Shown here one piece after another: positions 54,764-63,991 of a stretch of 64,000 bases of DNA. The DNA is from Geminicoccaceae bacterium (lineage in GTDB: Bacteria; Pseudomonadota; Alphaproteobacteria; Geminicoccales; Geminicoccaceae): contig JANXAZ010000008.1 of assembly GCA_025062095.1 (NCBI GenBank), forward strand, positions 1 to 64,000, read 5' to 3'. Below the pieces are notes generated by a model. It was not told the DNA's origin. It saw only the letters and a program-made list of their open reading frames with translations, and did no database searches. Made by a program: the position numbers and the translations under genes. The first letter of the stretch is position 1, and each line of letters starts with the position of its first letter.

Positions 54764-57712
54764 TCACCCCTGGACCCGCGGTAGGACGAGGATCTCGAGA
54801 CGGCGCTCGGGGGCGAGGTAGATCCGGGCGAGCTCGGCCAGGCCCTCGCGCGTCCAACTCGCGAGATCCGCCTCCAGGCGCAGCGCGCGCTCGAGCTTCT
54901 GCGGGTGGCGGTGGCGCCCGGCGAGCACGCCTTCGAGCCAAAAGCCGTTGGAGGCGAGGATGCGGGGGATGCGCGCGCGGCGCGGCGCGAGGACCCGCTC
55001 GAGCTCCTCCGCGCTCGGTCCTTCCGCGCGCAGGCGATCGACGAGCTCGACGAGCAGCGAACGGAGCTCGCGCACGCGCGCGGCCGGCAGGTCGAGCTGG
55101 ATCGCGATGCGGCCGCGGCCCGGCACCGAAAGCGAACCCGAGCTCGACACGCTCGGGGCGTAAGTGGCCCCCAGACGCTCGCGCAACAGGGCTCGCAACC
55201 GCTCGTCCAAGAGCTCGGCCAAGAGATCCAGACCGAGCGAAAGACGCGGATCGCGCGCATCGGTGGTCTGGTGGTAGAGGAGCAACAGAGCCTGCTCGGC
55301 CGGCCCGTCGTGGGCGAGCTCGAAACTGCCGCGCGGGATCTCGGCCGGAGGGGGGACGGGAGGATCCCCTCCTGCGGGTGCGGGCAGAAGCGCGAGCGTC
55401 CGGGCCACGGCATCGATGGCGCGCTCGGGATCGACGTCGCCCACGATCGCGACCTCGAGCGGCTCGGCGGCGAGTTCGGCGCGGAGCCACGCGCGCACCT
55501 CCTCGGGGGTGCGGGCTTCGGCCGCGGCCCGATCCGGCAGACCGAATCGCGGGTCGCCTCCGTTCACGAGCCGGGCCACGGGCCCCTCGAGGACCGCGCT
55601 CGCCACCGTCTCGAGCCGGCGGTAGGCCGCCTCGAGGCGCCGCCGCCAGGCCGGAAGGGCCTCCGCGCGCAGGCCCGGATCCTCGAGCAGGGCGCGGGCG
55701 AGCGCGAAGGCGGTGGCGAGCTTCTCGGGGCGCGTCTCGAGAGCGAGCTCGCAGGCGTCCTCTCGGATCGAAAAGCCCAGGCGCACGCGCTCGGCGGCGA
55801 ACAGACGCGCGAGCTCTTGCGCGTCGTGACGACCGAGCCCGCCGCCCGCGAGGAGCGCCTCGGCCAGCCCGTCGAGCCCCGGTCGGTCGAGGGGGAGGCC
55901 GAGCCGGCCGCGACCGAAGCGGATCAGAGCGCGCACCGAGCCGGCCTCGAAACGGGTCGGTTTGACGTCGAGGCGCAGGCCGTTGGCGAAGGTCGCGCTG
56001 GTGACGTCGAGCGCCTCGAGCCGCGTGCGCGCCCGGATCGGCGCCGGCTCTTCGGCCGGGGCGTAGGCGAGGGCGACGCGCGCCACCGGCTCCGGCGGGT
56101 CGACGGCGATCGTCTCCGACTCGCGCCAGGCGGCCTCGACCGCGCGCGAAAGCCGGGCTTCGTCTCCACCCGAGGCTTCGGGCAGGACGAGCTCGATCAT
56201 CGGGCCGGAACCCGCGAACAGGCGCGCGACCGCGGCGCGGAGCGCCTCCTCGTCGACGGTCGGAACGAGCTCGTCGAACAACGCGAGCTCCGCCTCGGGA
56301 GCGAGCAGGACGCGCCCCGCGCGCGCCGCGCCCACGAGTGCTTCGGCGAGGGCGCGCGAGCCGCGCGTCGCGGCGGAGCGCAGCCGTTCCTCGAGGGCGG
56401 CGCGGCGTACGGCGAGGGCTTCGTCCCGCTCGGGAGCGAGCACCCCATAAAGCCGCAGCCGGCGCAGCTCTCGTTCGAGCGCAGCGACCGCGTCGCGCCA
56501 GCGAGCGGGCTCGATCGATGCGCGCAAAATCGTCTCCTCGGCGATCCCGGGCCAGCTCGCCGTGCCCATGGAAGCGCTCGCGAAGGGAGCGTCGGGGCGC
56601 GAGGCGATGCGCTGCAGGCGCCGCTCGAACGCGTGCTCGACGACGAGTTCGGCGAGTTCCTCGGCGCGACGCGCGCGCGAATCGGCGCGCGGGACATCGG
56701 GGCGCGAGAAGCTCACCACAAGCGAGGCCGGAAGTCCCTTTTCCAGCGCCACGGTCGTGGCGAGGCCGCGCGGCGCGGGAGGTCTGCGCGCGTGCTCGGG
56801 TGCGGGCTCGGCGGGCCGCGGCAGCGCGGCGAAACGGGCGGCGATGCGCGCGCCGATGTCGATTGGGTCGACCTCCCCGGCGATCGCGAGGATCATGCGG
56901 TCGGGCCGGTACCACCGGCGATAAAAGGCGACCAGCCGTTCGCGCGGTGCGCCGCGGATCACCTCGGGATCGCCGATCGGCAGACGTTCCGGCACGAGAG
57001 TCCCCGCCAGTCGGAAGGCGAGGGAGCGCTCGAAGGCGCGCTGCCGCGGGCCCGAGCGCAGCCGTGCCTCGGCGAGCACCACGCCGCGCTCGGCTTCGAG
57101 TTCGGCTTCCGGGAACGCGAGCGCACCCGCCGTCTCGGCGAGAACGAAGAGCGCGGTATCCAAGGCGGAAGGCGTCGCGCGCGGGAGGTCCACCATGAAG
57201 ACCGTCGTCGCGAAATCGACCCGCGCGTTGGTGTCCGCTCCGAAGGCGAGCCCCTCGCGCTCGAGAAGCGGCGCGAGCGCACCCGGCGGGATCCTCGCGG
57301 AACCCCGGAAGGCCATGTGTTCGACGAGATGGGCGAGGCCGCGCTCGTCGTCTCCTTCGTCGAGCGAGCCGACCGCGACCGCGAGCCTGAGGCTCGCGCC
57401 TCCGGGCGGGGTGGCGTTCGGAACGATAGCGAAGCGCAGACCGTTTTCGAGCCGGCCCCAAGTGATCCGCGGGTCGGGTGCGGGCAGATCCGGCGCTCGG
57501 ACCGGCCACGCGGGTTCGGCGGCGCTCGCGAGCGTCGCCGCGAGCCACAGGCTCGCCGCGAGAACCCCCGAGCGCAGGACGCCCCCGTCGATCGCTCGTC
57601 GCCGGGGGCGTCGCGCGCGCGGCGCGTTCGGCGCGCCGCCAACCGCGAGCGGACGCGTCGCACCCGCTTTTCGGGTGCGATCGGTGGGACGATCTCTCGG
57701 TGGAACAGCCAT
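54764..57712 (-). CDS. Large M16-family (insulinase-type) zinc peptidase, PqqL-like
   Basis: A 982-residue exported peptidase. A signal or anchor helix lies near residues 44-65 (SGVLAASLWLAATLASA). The first M16 repeat carries the inverted zinc motif HLVEH (128-132) with the third-ligand Glu region in ELEAERGVVLAEAR. A second, catalytically inactive M16 repeat follows (about 560-960; FANGLRLDVKPTRF). Two fused halves match PqqL and related periplasmic proteases. The N-terminal 40 residues are basic, so a shorter start is possible. No pqq genes adjoin. Confidence 0.87.
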   Translation of the reverse strand: MAVPPRDRPTDRTRKAGATRPLAVGGAPNAPRARRPRRRAIDGGVLRSGVLAASLWLAATLASAAEPAWPVRAPDLPAPDPRITWGRLENGLRFAIVPNATPPGGASLRLAVAVGSLDEGDDERGLAHLVEHMAFRGSARIPPGALAPLLEREGLAFGADTNARVDFATTVFMVDLPRATPSALDTALFVLAETAGALAFPEAELEAERGVVLAEARLRSGPRQRAFERSLAFRLAGTLVPERLPIGDPEVIRGAPRERLVAFYRRWYRPDRMILAIAGEVDPIDIGARIAARFAALPRPAEPAPEHARRPPAPRGLATTVALEKGLPASLVVSFSRPDVPRADSRARRAEELAELVVEHAFERRLQRIASRPDAPFASASMGTASWPGIAEETILRASIEPARWRDAVAALERELRRLRLYGVLAPERDEALAVRRAALEERLRSAATRGSRALAEALVGAARAGRVLLAPEAELALFDELVPTVDEEALRAAVARLFAGSGPMIELVLPEASGGDEARLSRAVEAAWRESETIAVDPPEPVARVALAYAPAEEPAPIRARTRLEALDVTSATFANGLRLDVKPTRFEAGSVRALIRFGRGRLGLPLDRPGLDGLAEALLAGGGLGRHDAQELARLFAAERVRLGFSIREDACELALETRPEKLATAFALARALLEDPGLRAEALPAWRRRLEAAYRRLETVASAVLEGPVARLVNGGDPRFGLPDRAAAEARTPEEVRAWLRAELAAEPLEVAIVGDVDPERAIDAVARTLALLPAPAGGDPPVPPPAEIPRGSFELAHDGPAEQALLLLYHQTTDARDPRLSLGLDLLAELLDERLRALLRERLGATYAPSVSSSGSLSVPGRGRIAIQLDLPAARVRELRSLLVELVDRLRAEGPSAEELERVLAPRRARIPRILASNGFWLEGVLAGRHRHPQKLERALRLEADLASWTREGLAELARIYLAPERRLEILVLPRVQG

Positions 57713-57767
57713 CGGACGGCCTTCTCGGGGATCGGGCGAAAGTCTAGATCGCCCTTCGCGATCGTCC

Positions 57768-57800
57768 ACGCCCCGCACCGCTCGGGCGGGCGCGGGGCGT
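57768..57800. terminator. Hairpin downstream of aspS
   Basis: ACGCCCCGC (57768-57776) and GCGGGGCGT (57792-57800) form a perfect 9-bp stem with a 15-base loop between aspS and the peptidase gene start. There is no clear T-run on the minus strand. Confidence 0.35.
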
Positions 57801-58000
57801 CGTCTTCCTTCCGCGACCGCGCTCGCGCCCTCCCCCGCGCGCCCCAGGCGCGATGCGCGGGGCAGGCGAAGATGGTGGCACCGACCGACCGCGCAGGGAA
57901 CCGGCGTGCATCGTCGCGCCGTCGGCCGCTGCGATCGCCGCCCGGGTGCGAGCGGCGGGGGCCCGCCGCGGCTCGCGGTCGCGGGCCGACCGCGCGCGGT

Positions 58001-59836
58001 TCAGCCGACTTCGGCGCGGGCCGCCCGCGCCGCGCGCTCGGCCTCCTCGCGGAGCTTCTCGCGCGCCACGTGGTCGAGCATGATGTGGAGTTCTTTGAGC
58101 TGTTTTTCGCTCACCGGTGAAGGCGCGCCGAGCAAGAGCTCTTCTGCCCGCTGGGAGAGCGGGAAGGCCGTGACCTCGCGCAGGTTCGGAGCGTCCGCCA
58201 AGAGCATGACGATGCGGTCGAGCCCCGGGGCGATGCCGCCGTGCGGCGGGGCACCGTAGCGGAGAGCCCGCAGCATGCCCGAAAAGCGGCGCTCCAGGTC
58301 TTCGCGCGTGTAACCCGCGATCGCGAAGGCTTTTTCCATGATTTCCGGGCGGTGGTTGCGGATAGCGCCCGAGGACAGCTCGACACCGTTGCAGACGATA
58401 TCGTACTGATAGGCCTTGATTTCGAGCGGATCTTTGGTCAGGAGCGCCTCGAGGCCTCCCTGGGGCATCGAGAAGGGATTGTGCGAGAAAGTGATCTTTT
58501 TTTCCTCCTCGTCCCATTCGTACATCGGAAAGTCGATCACCCAGCAGAAACGAAAGGCGCACTTTTCGATCAGGTCGAGCTGCTTGCCGAGCTCTTGCCG
58601 GACGGTACCGGCGAGCTTGGCGGCCTGTTTCTCTTTGGCGCAGACGAAGAAGACGGCATCGCCCGTCGCCAGTCCCGCCGCCGCCTCGAGCCGGGCGATG
58701 CGTTCTTCGTCGAGGAACTTGGCGATCGGCCCGCGCGCTCCCCCCTCTTCGAAGACGATCCAGCCCAGACCCGGAGCGCCCGCGGATTGCGCGAAGCCGA
58801 CCATGCCGTCGAAGAAACTGCGCGGGCGCCCCGCCGCCCCGGGGGCGGGGATCGCGCGCACCACCGCCCCCGCCTCGACCGCCGAAGCGAAGACCCGGAA
58901 GTCCGAGCCGCGGAAGACGTCGGTGACATCGGCGATCCGGATGGGGTTGCGCAGATCGGGCTTGTCGGTGCCGTAGATGCGCAGCGCGTCGTCGTAGGTG
59001 ATGCGCGGGAAAGGCGCCGGACTCACCGTCCAGCCGGGCTTCTTGTGCTCCTCGAAGACCCCGACCATGACCGGCTCGATCGCGGCGAAGACGTCTTCTT
59101 GCGTCACGAACGCCATTTCGACGTCGAGCTGGTAGAACTCCCCGGGGCTGCGGTCGGCACGGGCGTCCTCGTCGCGGAAGCAGGGTGCGATCTGGAAGTA
59201 CCGATCGAACCCCGAGATCATGTAGAGCTGCTTGTATTGCTGGGGGGCTTGCGGCAGCGCGTAGAATTTCCCGGGATGCAGGCGCGAAGGGACCAGGAAA
59301 TCGCGCGCGCCTTCCGGGCTCGAAGCGGTGAGGATGGGCGTCTGGAGCTCGATGAACCCCTGCTCGTGCATGAGCCGCCGGATCGTGCGGATCACCGCCG
59401 AGCGCAGCCGGATGTTGCGCTGCATGACCTCGCGGCGGAGGTCGAGGAAGCGGTAGCGCAGCCGCAGCTCTTCCGGCTGCTCGCGGTCGGTGTTCACCTG
59501 CAGGGGCAGAGGCTCCGCCGGGGAGAGGATCTCGAGCGCATCCGCGACGAGTTCGACCTCGCCCGTGGCGAGCTCGGGATTCACGGTTTCGGGCGGGCGA
59601 GCGACGATGCGCCCGGTGATCGAGACCACGCTTTCCAGCCGCAGCCGCTCGGCCTCGGCGAAAAAGGGCCGGTCGGGATAGACCACGACCTGGGTGATGC
59701 CGGTGTGATCGCGCAAATCGAGAAAGAGAAGGCCGCCGTGGTCGCGCTTGCGGTGGATCCAGCCGGCGAGCTTGACCGCGGAGCCGATGTGCTCCGGTCG
59801 CGGCTCGCCGCAGCGATGGGTGCGATAACGGTGCAT
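58001..59836 (-). CDS. aspS: Aspartyl-tRNA synthetase
   Basis: A 611-residue class II synthetase. The N-terminal OB-fold anticodon domain contains [20 protein letters not shown]. The catalytic domain has motif 2 [20 protein letters not shown] and motif 3 [15 protein letters not shown]. The bacterial GAD insertion occupies about 290-420. In alphaproteobacteria this enzyme is often non-discriminating and also makes Asp-tRNA(Asn). That cannot be decided here. The ATG at 59836 begins the conserved [11 protein letters not shown]. Confidence 0.96.
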   Translation of the reverse strand: MHRYRTHRCGEPRPEHIGSAVKLAGWIHRKRDHGGLLFLDLRDHTGITQVVVYPDRPFFAEAERLRLESVVSITGRIVARPPETVNPELATGEVELVADALEILSPAEPLPLQVNTDREQPEELRLRYRFLDLRREVMQRNIRLRSAVIRTIRRLMHEQGFIELQTPILTASSPEGARDFLVPSRLHPGKFYALPQAPQQYKQLYMISGFDRYFQIAPCFRDEDARADRSPGEFYQLDVEMAFVTQEDVFAAIEPVMVGVFEEHKKPGWTVSPAPFPRITYDDALRIYGTDKPDLRNPIRIADVTDVFRGSDFRVFASAVEAGAVVRAIPAPGAAGRPRSFFDGMVGFAQSAGAPGLGWIVFEEGGARGPIAKFLDEERIARLEAAAGLATGDAVFFVCAKEKQAAKLAGTVRQELGKQLDLIEKCAFRFCWVIDFPMYEWDEEEKKITFSHNPFSMPQGGLEALLTKDPLEIKAYQYDIVCNGVELSSGAIRNHRPEIMEKAFAIAGYTREDLERRFSGMLRALRYGAPPHGGIAPGLDRIVMLLADAPNLREVTAFPLSQRAEELLLGAPSPVSEKQLKELHIMLDHVAREKLREEAERAARAARAEVG

Positions 59837-59899
59837 GACTGGCCTCGATACCAAAGGGCCGGCGCGGTCCGGCGCACAGGGTCGCCTCGGGCGAGGCCC

Positions 59900-59933
59900 T
59901 GTCAAGGCGACCGCGCGGTCGCCCATATATGGG
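59900..59933. promoter_or_regulatory. Divergent promoter/operator region: TTGACA, 18-bp and 12-bp palindromes
   Basis: Between aspS and the C-N hydrolase gene lie, in order, TTGACA on the minus strand (59905-59900, a -35 for aspS), the perfect 18-bp palindrome GGCGACCGCGCGGTCGCC (59906-59923), and the overlapping perfect palindrome CCCATATATGGG (59922-59933). The second one's AT core could serve as a -10 for the hydrolase gene. The compact nesting suggests an operator, but the protein that binds is unknown. Confidence 0.4.
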
Positions 59934-59957
59934 AAGCTCGAAAGGGGAGAGGAGGCC

Positions 59958-60782
59958 GTGCGGATCAGCGTGGTCCAAATGAACGCGGGCGAGGACAAAG
60001 CGGCCAATCTCGCCGCCGCCGAACGGCTCGTGAAGGCGGCGGTGCGCGAAGACCGCCCGGATCTCGTCGTGCTGCCCGAGGTGTGGACCTGTATGGGCGG
60101 CGGCGAGACGACCAAGCGCGCGGCCGCCGAGGTCTTGGGCGAGGAGGGCGAGGCCTGGCGGCTGTTGCGCGATCTCGCGCGCGGTCACCGCATCTGGCTG
60201 CACGGCGGCAGCCTGCTCGAGCGCGATCCGCGCGAAGAGAAGCTCTTCAACACCACGGTGGTGTTCGACCGCGACGGCCGCGAGGTCGCGCGCTACCGCA
60301 AGATCCACCTTTTCGACATCACCGCCCCCGACGGGCGCGAATATCGCGAATCGGCGACTTTCGGGCGCGGCCGCGAGATCGTCGTCTACGAGGCCGAAGG
60401 GCTCAAGGTCGGCTGCTCGATCTGCTACGATGTCCGCTTCGGCGAACTCTACCGCCGCTTGGCCGATCGCGGCGCCGAACTTCTCGTCGTTCCCGCCGCC
60501 TTCACGCTGCACACGGGCAAGGACCACTGGGAGGTGCTCCTGCGCGCCCGCGCGATCGAAACCCAGTGCTATCTCGCCGCCGCCGCGCAGTGGGGCCCGC
60601 ACCGGGCGGGAAACGAGGAACGCTGGAGCTACGGCCATTCGCTCGTCGTCGATCCGTGGGGGCTCGTGGTCGCGCGCGCGAGCGAAGGCGAGGGCTTCGC
60701 CACCGCGCGGATCGACCGTGCCCGCATCGCCCAGGTGCGCTCCCGCATCCCCGTGCACGCGCATCGCGTGCTTCCGGGCTGA
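59958..60782 (+). CDS. Carbon-nitrogen hydrolase (nitrilase superfamily, Nit1/Nit2-like)
   Basis: A 274-residue amidase with an intact triad: Glu41 (VVLPEVW), Lys115 (RYRKIHLFD) and Cys156 ([10 protein letters not shown]). The family pattern matches the Nit branch, whose members remove deaminated glutathione or alpha-ketoglutaramate. The exact substrate is not shown. It starts at GTG 59958 after GGAGAGGAGG. It is a useful contrast to the gene at 11791-12591, which has lost two of the three catalytic residues. Confidence 0.9.
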   Translation: MRISVVQMNAGEDKAANLAAAERLVKAAVREDRPDLVVLPEVWTCMGGGETTKRAAAEVLGEEGEAWRLLRDLARGHRIWLHGGSLLERDPREEKLFNTTVVFDRDGREVARYRKIHLFDITAPDGREYRESATFGRGREIVVYEAEGLKVGCSICYDVRFGELYRRLADRGAELLVVPAAFTLHTGKDHWEVLLRARAIETQCYLAAAAQWGPHRAGNEERWSYGHSLVVDPWGLVVARASEGEGFATARIDRARIAQVRSRIPVHAHRVLPG

Positions 60783-60814
60783 GGTCTCGGCACGCCCGTT
60801 GCCGTCCGGTCACG

Positions 60815-60830
60815 CTTCACCTAAGTGAAG
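60815..60830. promoter_or_regulatory. Dyad CTTCAC-CTAA-GTGAAG upstream of the exported-protein operon
   Basis: A perfect 6-bp inverted repeat with a 4-base AT-rich centre lies 40 bases before the ATG at 60871. It is a candidate operator for the genes that lead into the Xox-type cytochrome. It could instead be a weak end signal for the preceding gene, although no T-run follows. Confidence 0.3.
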
Positions 60831-60870
60831 TCGGAGCGCGCGACGAGCGCGGGGGTGGAGGCGTCGACAG

Positions 60871-61500
60871 ATGAACCGAATCGTGCCGGGCGTCGCGCTC
60901 GCGGTGGCTCTCGCGGGTGGTGCAGCGCTGGCTCAGCCGGGCAAGGGCGGTCCCGACTGGCCCTGTACCCAGCTCTACGATCCGGACCTCGTCCTCGCCC
61001 ACGTCTGGAACGGCCCCGACCCGATGCGCCTGGGGGGACACTGGGCGGCGGATCCGCTCATCGCGCCGCTCGTGCCCAGGCTCGCTTCGACCGCCGTGCC
61101 GGTGGAGCGCGCGCTCGCGGAGATCGACGCCCTCGCCGAGCGGCTTCCGGAGAACGAGCGCGCATCCCGGCTCGCCCTCCTCGTCGCCGGACTGCACGAG
61201 GTGTTGGACGCCGAGCGCAAAAAGACGATCGAAGGTCTGTACAAGTTCGGTCGGGCCCAGCGCAAGCTCGCCCAGGAGATCCGCGAGCGCAACGATCGAC
61301 TCCTCCAGCTCCGCGCGCGAGCAGAGGCATCGGAGGAGGCCCGCGAGCTCGAGGAGACCCTGCAATGGGACCTCAAGATCTTCCAAGACCGGCGCTCGAC
61401 CGTGAACACGATCTGCGCTCAACCCGACTTCATCGAAAAACGCTTGTTCGCTCTCGCCAAGCACATCGAAGCCAAGATCGGCCACGGTCGCGCCGGATGA
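60871..61500 (+). CDS. Exported protein of unknown function, Xox-linked
   Basis: A 209-residue protein with a clean signal peptide (about 1-21, MNRIVPGVALAVALAGGAAL), then WPCTQLYDPDLVLAHVWNG and a helical, probably coiled-coil region (about 110-170). Two Cys (C32 and one in STVNTICAQPD) could form a disulfide. I do not recognise the family. Its stop overlaps the ATG of the next gene (ATGA). It heads a run of genes, mostly overlapping, that leads to the methanol-type cytochrome and J protein. Confidence 0.78.
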   Translation: MNRIVPGVALAVALAGGAALAQPGKGGPDWPCTQLYDPDLVLAHVWNGPDPMRLGGHWAADPLIAPLVPRLASTAVPVERALAEIDALAERLPENERASRLALLVAGLHEVLDAERKKTIEGLYKFGRAQRKLAQEIRERNDRLLQLRARAEASEEARELEETLQWDLKIFQDRRSTVNTICAQPDFIEKRLFALAKHIEAKIGHGRAG

Positions 61501-62159
61501 AGGCGGCCGCGCGCTTGCTCGCCCTCGCCCTGCTCGCATCGGTCTGCACCGCCGGCGACGGCCGGGCGGAAACCGCGAGCCTGACCGAACTCCTCTTCGC
61601 TCCGGGCTTTTTGGCGGCGATCGAACGGCCGATGGTGCTGCGCTACCGCTACGAGCTCGGCGGCAAGGCCATGGACCGACCCTACCGCAGCTCGGCCAAG
61701 CTCGAGATCCGCGAAATCGCAGCGGACGGCAGCAAGCGCGTCTGGCTCGACATGTTCGACGGCCCCAACCGGCGACGCACCGGCCCGATCCCGGCCGTCG
61801 ACCAGAACCCGCTTCTCCTCGCCTTCTTGCAGCGCGACACGGTCACCATGGCCAACCTCACGGGCGGTGCGCAGGGCTATTTCCAGCAGCAGATCCGCCG
61901 CGCCTTCGACCGCCCCGTGACGGTGGAGGCCGGCACCGTCGTTTGGCAGGGCCGGACCCTCGAGGCGCGCACGATCAGGCTCAAGCCCTTCGCGAACGAC
62001 CCCGCGATCGGGCGCTTTCCCCAGTTCCGCGACAAGGAATACGCCTTCACCGTCGTTCCCGAGGTGCCGGGGGGCTTGTGGCAGGTCCGGGTGCGGGTGC
62101 TCGATTCGGCGGGTTCGGCCTTTCTCGAAGAAACCCTGACCCTGGACGCCGTGGAATGA
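61497..62159 (+). CDS. Exported protein of unknown function, Xox-linked
   Basis: A 220-residue protein with a signal peptide (about 1-24, ending GDGRAETA) and a body that looks mainly beta-stranded (VLRYRYELGGKAMDRPY, KRVWLDMFDG, EYAFTVVPEVPGGLWQVRVRV). No cysteine occurs after the signal, and no cofactor motif is seen. Both ends overlap neighbours by ATGA, implying stoichiometric co-expression. It resembles a periplasmic binding or carrier domain, but I cannot name a family. Confidence 0.78.
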   Translation: MKAAARLLALALLASVCTAGDGRAETASLTELLFAPGFLAAIERPMVLRYRYELGGKAMDRPYRSSAKLEIREIAADGSKRVWLDMFDGPNRRRTGPIPAVDQNPLLLAFLQRDTVTMANLTGGAQGYFQQQIRRAFDRPVTVEAGTVVWQGRTLEARTIRLKPFANDPAIGRFPQFRDKEYAFTVVPEVPGGLWQVRVRVLDSAGSAFLEETLTLDAVE

Positions 62160-62545
62160 CCCGCGTTTCCCTCTCCTTCGTTCGTACTGGATGGCGCGCG
62201 ATGCGTACGCTCCTTCTCTCCGCCGCCCTGACCGCAGGTCTGGCCGCCCCGCTGGCGGCGGCTCCCGCCGATTACCCCACCGAAGCGCTGGCCGAATACG
62301 TGATGGGCTGCATGGCCGCCAAAGGGCAGACCCCCGACATGCTGCGGCGCTGCTCCTGCTCCATCGACCGCATCGCGGCGCGTCTTCCTTACGAGGACTA
62401 CGTGAAGGCCGAAACGGTCCTGCGCATGCGCCGCGAGACCACCGGTCGCGACCAGGTCGTCATGTTCCGCACTTCGCCCTGGGCGCAGGAGATGGTCGAC
62501 AAGCTCCGCCGCGCGCAGATCGAGGCCGATCTCGAGTGTTTCTGA
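62156..62545 (+). CDS. Small exported cysteine-containing protein, Xox-linked
   Basis: A 129-residue (or 114-residue) exported protein. The mature part begins about APADYPTEALAEYVMG and has four cysteines (C52, C66, C68, C128) in the pattern GC-x13-CSC-x59-CF, suitable for disulfides or metal. It is helical and highly charged at the C-terminus. ATG 62156 overlaps the previous stop (ATGA). ATG 62201 begins exactly at a cleaner signal peptide (MRTLLLSAALTAGLAAPLAA) and may be the true start. The family is unknown. Confidence 0.75.
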   Translation: MTRVSLSFVRTGWRAMRTLLLSAALTAGLAAPLAAAPADYPTEALAEYVMGCMAAKGQTPDMLRRCSCSIDRIAARLPYEDYVKAETVLRMRRETTGRDQVVMFRTSPWAQEMVDKLRRAQIEADLECF

Positions 62546-62657
62546 GGCGGCGGCGTGCCGCGGGGCTTGGCGAGAGGCGCACGGGCATTATAGTCCTCCG
62601 CGGCCCGGCGCTCGGGACCATCGGGTATCGCGTATTCGGCGTTCAGGGAGGTTGATG

Positions 62658-63110
62658 ATGCCTTTCGTCGGCGGCTTCCGCCTCGTTTCGCTCACCGTCG
62701 CGACCTGCGTGACGCTCGCCGTCGCCTCGTTCGCCGAGGCGGACCAAAAGGCCGACGACGAGGCTTACGAGCGTCCCTACACCATCTGCGGGCCCAACCA
62801 GGTCGACCGCGGCACCTACAACGGCTATCGCCGCTACCACGCCTATTGTCACGTCTGCCACGGTCCCGACGGGCTCGGCAGCTCTTATGCGCCCAACCTC
62901 GTCGAATCGCTCAAGGTCATGAAACGCGACGACTTCTCACAGGTCGTCGCCGGCGGGCGGCAGAACATCCAGGCCGGCAAGGAGAGCGTGATGCCGGCTT
63001 TTTACGAGGTGGCGGACGTGATGAACTACCTGGAGGACATCTATTCGTATCTCAAGGCCCGCTCCGACGGCAAGCTCGGGCGCGGCCGCCCGGAGCGGTG
63101 CCCGTCGTGA
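62658..63110 (+). CDS. Four-cysteine c-type cytochrome linked to methanol metabolism
   Basis: A 150-residue periplasmic monoheme cytochrome with a signal peptide (about 1-28). The heme motif is CHVCH (C64, C67, H68), with a likely distal Met112 (KESVMPAF) and two extra cysteines (C44, C148). The pattern matches the four-Cys cytochrome family found beside PQQ methanol dehydrogenases (TIGR03874 as I recall it). It should accept electrons from the dehydrogenase. The start is ATG 62658 (6 bases after AGGGAGG), or ATG 62655. Its stop overlaps the J-protein start. Confidence 0.85.
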   Translation: MPFVGGFRLVSLTVATCVTLAVASFAEADQKADDEAYERPYTICGPNQVDRGTYNGYRRYHAYCHVCHGPDGLGSSYAPNLVESLKVMKRDDFSQVVAGGRQNIQAGKESVMPAFYEVADVMNYLEDIYSYLKARSDGKLGRGRPERCPS

Positions 63111-63991
63111 CCGGTTCCGGGGCGAAGCGGCGATCCTTCCTCGCGGCGGGTCTCGCGCTCGGCCTGAGCGTCGCGGTCGGCCCCGCCGCGGCCCGCGATC
63201 CCAGCAAGGGCGAGCTCCGCTCTCAGGTCGCCTTCCGGGTCTGCGCCGATCCCGACAACCTGCCCTTCTCCAACGAACGCGGCGAAGGGTTCGAGAACAA
63301 GATCGCCGAACTCTTCGCGCAGTCTCTCGGTCTGCCCGTTCATTACGTTTGGCATCCGCAGACGTTGGGTTTCGTGCGCAATACCCTCGGTTCGCAGCTC
63401 TGCGACGTGATCATGGCGATCAACGCCGGTCACGAGCTCGTTCAGAACACGCGCTTTTACTATCGTTCGACCTACGTGTTGGTCTATCGGGCCAAGGACC
63501 GCGGCACCTTCGACAGTCTCGATTCACCGATGGCGGCGGTGGCGCGCATCGGTCTCGTCGCCAACACCCCGCCCGCCGTGCTCGTCGAACGGCGCGGGCT
63601 GATCGGCAACGTGGTCTCCTACAACCTCGTGGTCGACACCCGCGTCGAGCACCCGGCCAGACAAGCGATCGAGGATCTCGCCGCCGGGCGCATCGACATG
63701 GCCCTCCTGTGGGGCCCGATCGCCGGCTATTGGGCGCAGCGCAGCCCCGTTCCCCTCGAATGGGTGCCGCTTCGGTCCGACCCGGGCCTGACCACGCCCA
63801 TGGACTTCCGCATCTCGATGGGCGTGCGCTACGGCGAGACCGAGTGGCTCGACACGCTCAACCGCCTCATCCGCGAAAAACAAAAGGACATCGACCGCAT
63901 CCTCGCCGAATACGGCGTGCCGCTTCTGGATACGCGCGGGCGGCTGCTCAACCCGCCGCCTTGGCTCAAGGCGGGGGCGGGCCGGAGCTGA
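63107..63991 (+). CDS. XoxJ/MoxJ-type quinoprotein-dehydrogenase-associated periplasmic protein
   Basis: A 294-residue protein of the periplasmic solute-binding fold. A twin-Arg-like leader (AKRRSFLAAGLALGLSVAVG) precedes the family opener FRVCADPDNLPFSNERGEGF. Later segments are AELFAQSLGLPVHYVWHPQ, NTLGSQLCDVIMAINAG and DMALLWGPIAGYWAQ. This matches the MoxJ/XoxJ family associated with PQQ alcohol dehydrogenases, thought to help assemble or activate the enzyme. GTG start inside the cytochrome stop. The dehydrogenase gene is not in the window. Confidence 0.88.
   Translation: MTGSGAKRRSFLAAGLALGLSVAVGPAAARDPSKGELRSQVAFRVCADPDNLPFSNERGEGFENKIAELFAQSLGLPVHYVWHPQTLGFVRNTLGSQLCDVIMAINAGHELVQNTRFYYRSTYVLVYRAKDRGTFDSLDSPMAAVARIGLVANTPPAVLVERRGLIGNVVSYNLVVDTRVEHPARQAIEDLAAGRIDMALLWGPIAGYWAQRSPVPLEWVPLRSDPGLTTPMDFRISMGVRYGETEWLDTLNRLIREKQKDIDRILAEYGVPLLDTRGRLLNPPPWLKAGAGRS

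Noticed and set aside
59922-59933. CCATATATGG as a CArG-box-like element
   Set aside because: That motif is a eukaryotic SRF/MADS site. In this bacterial context it is only a palindrome with a possible -10 core.
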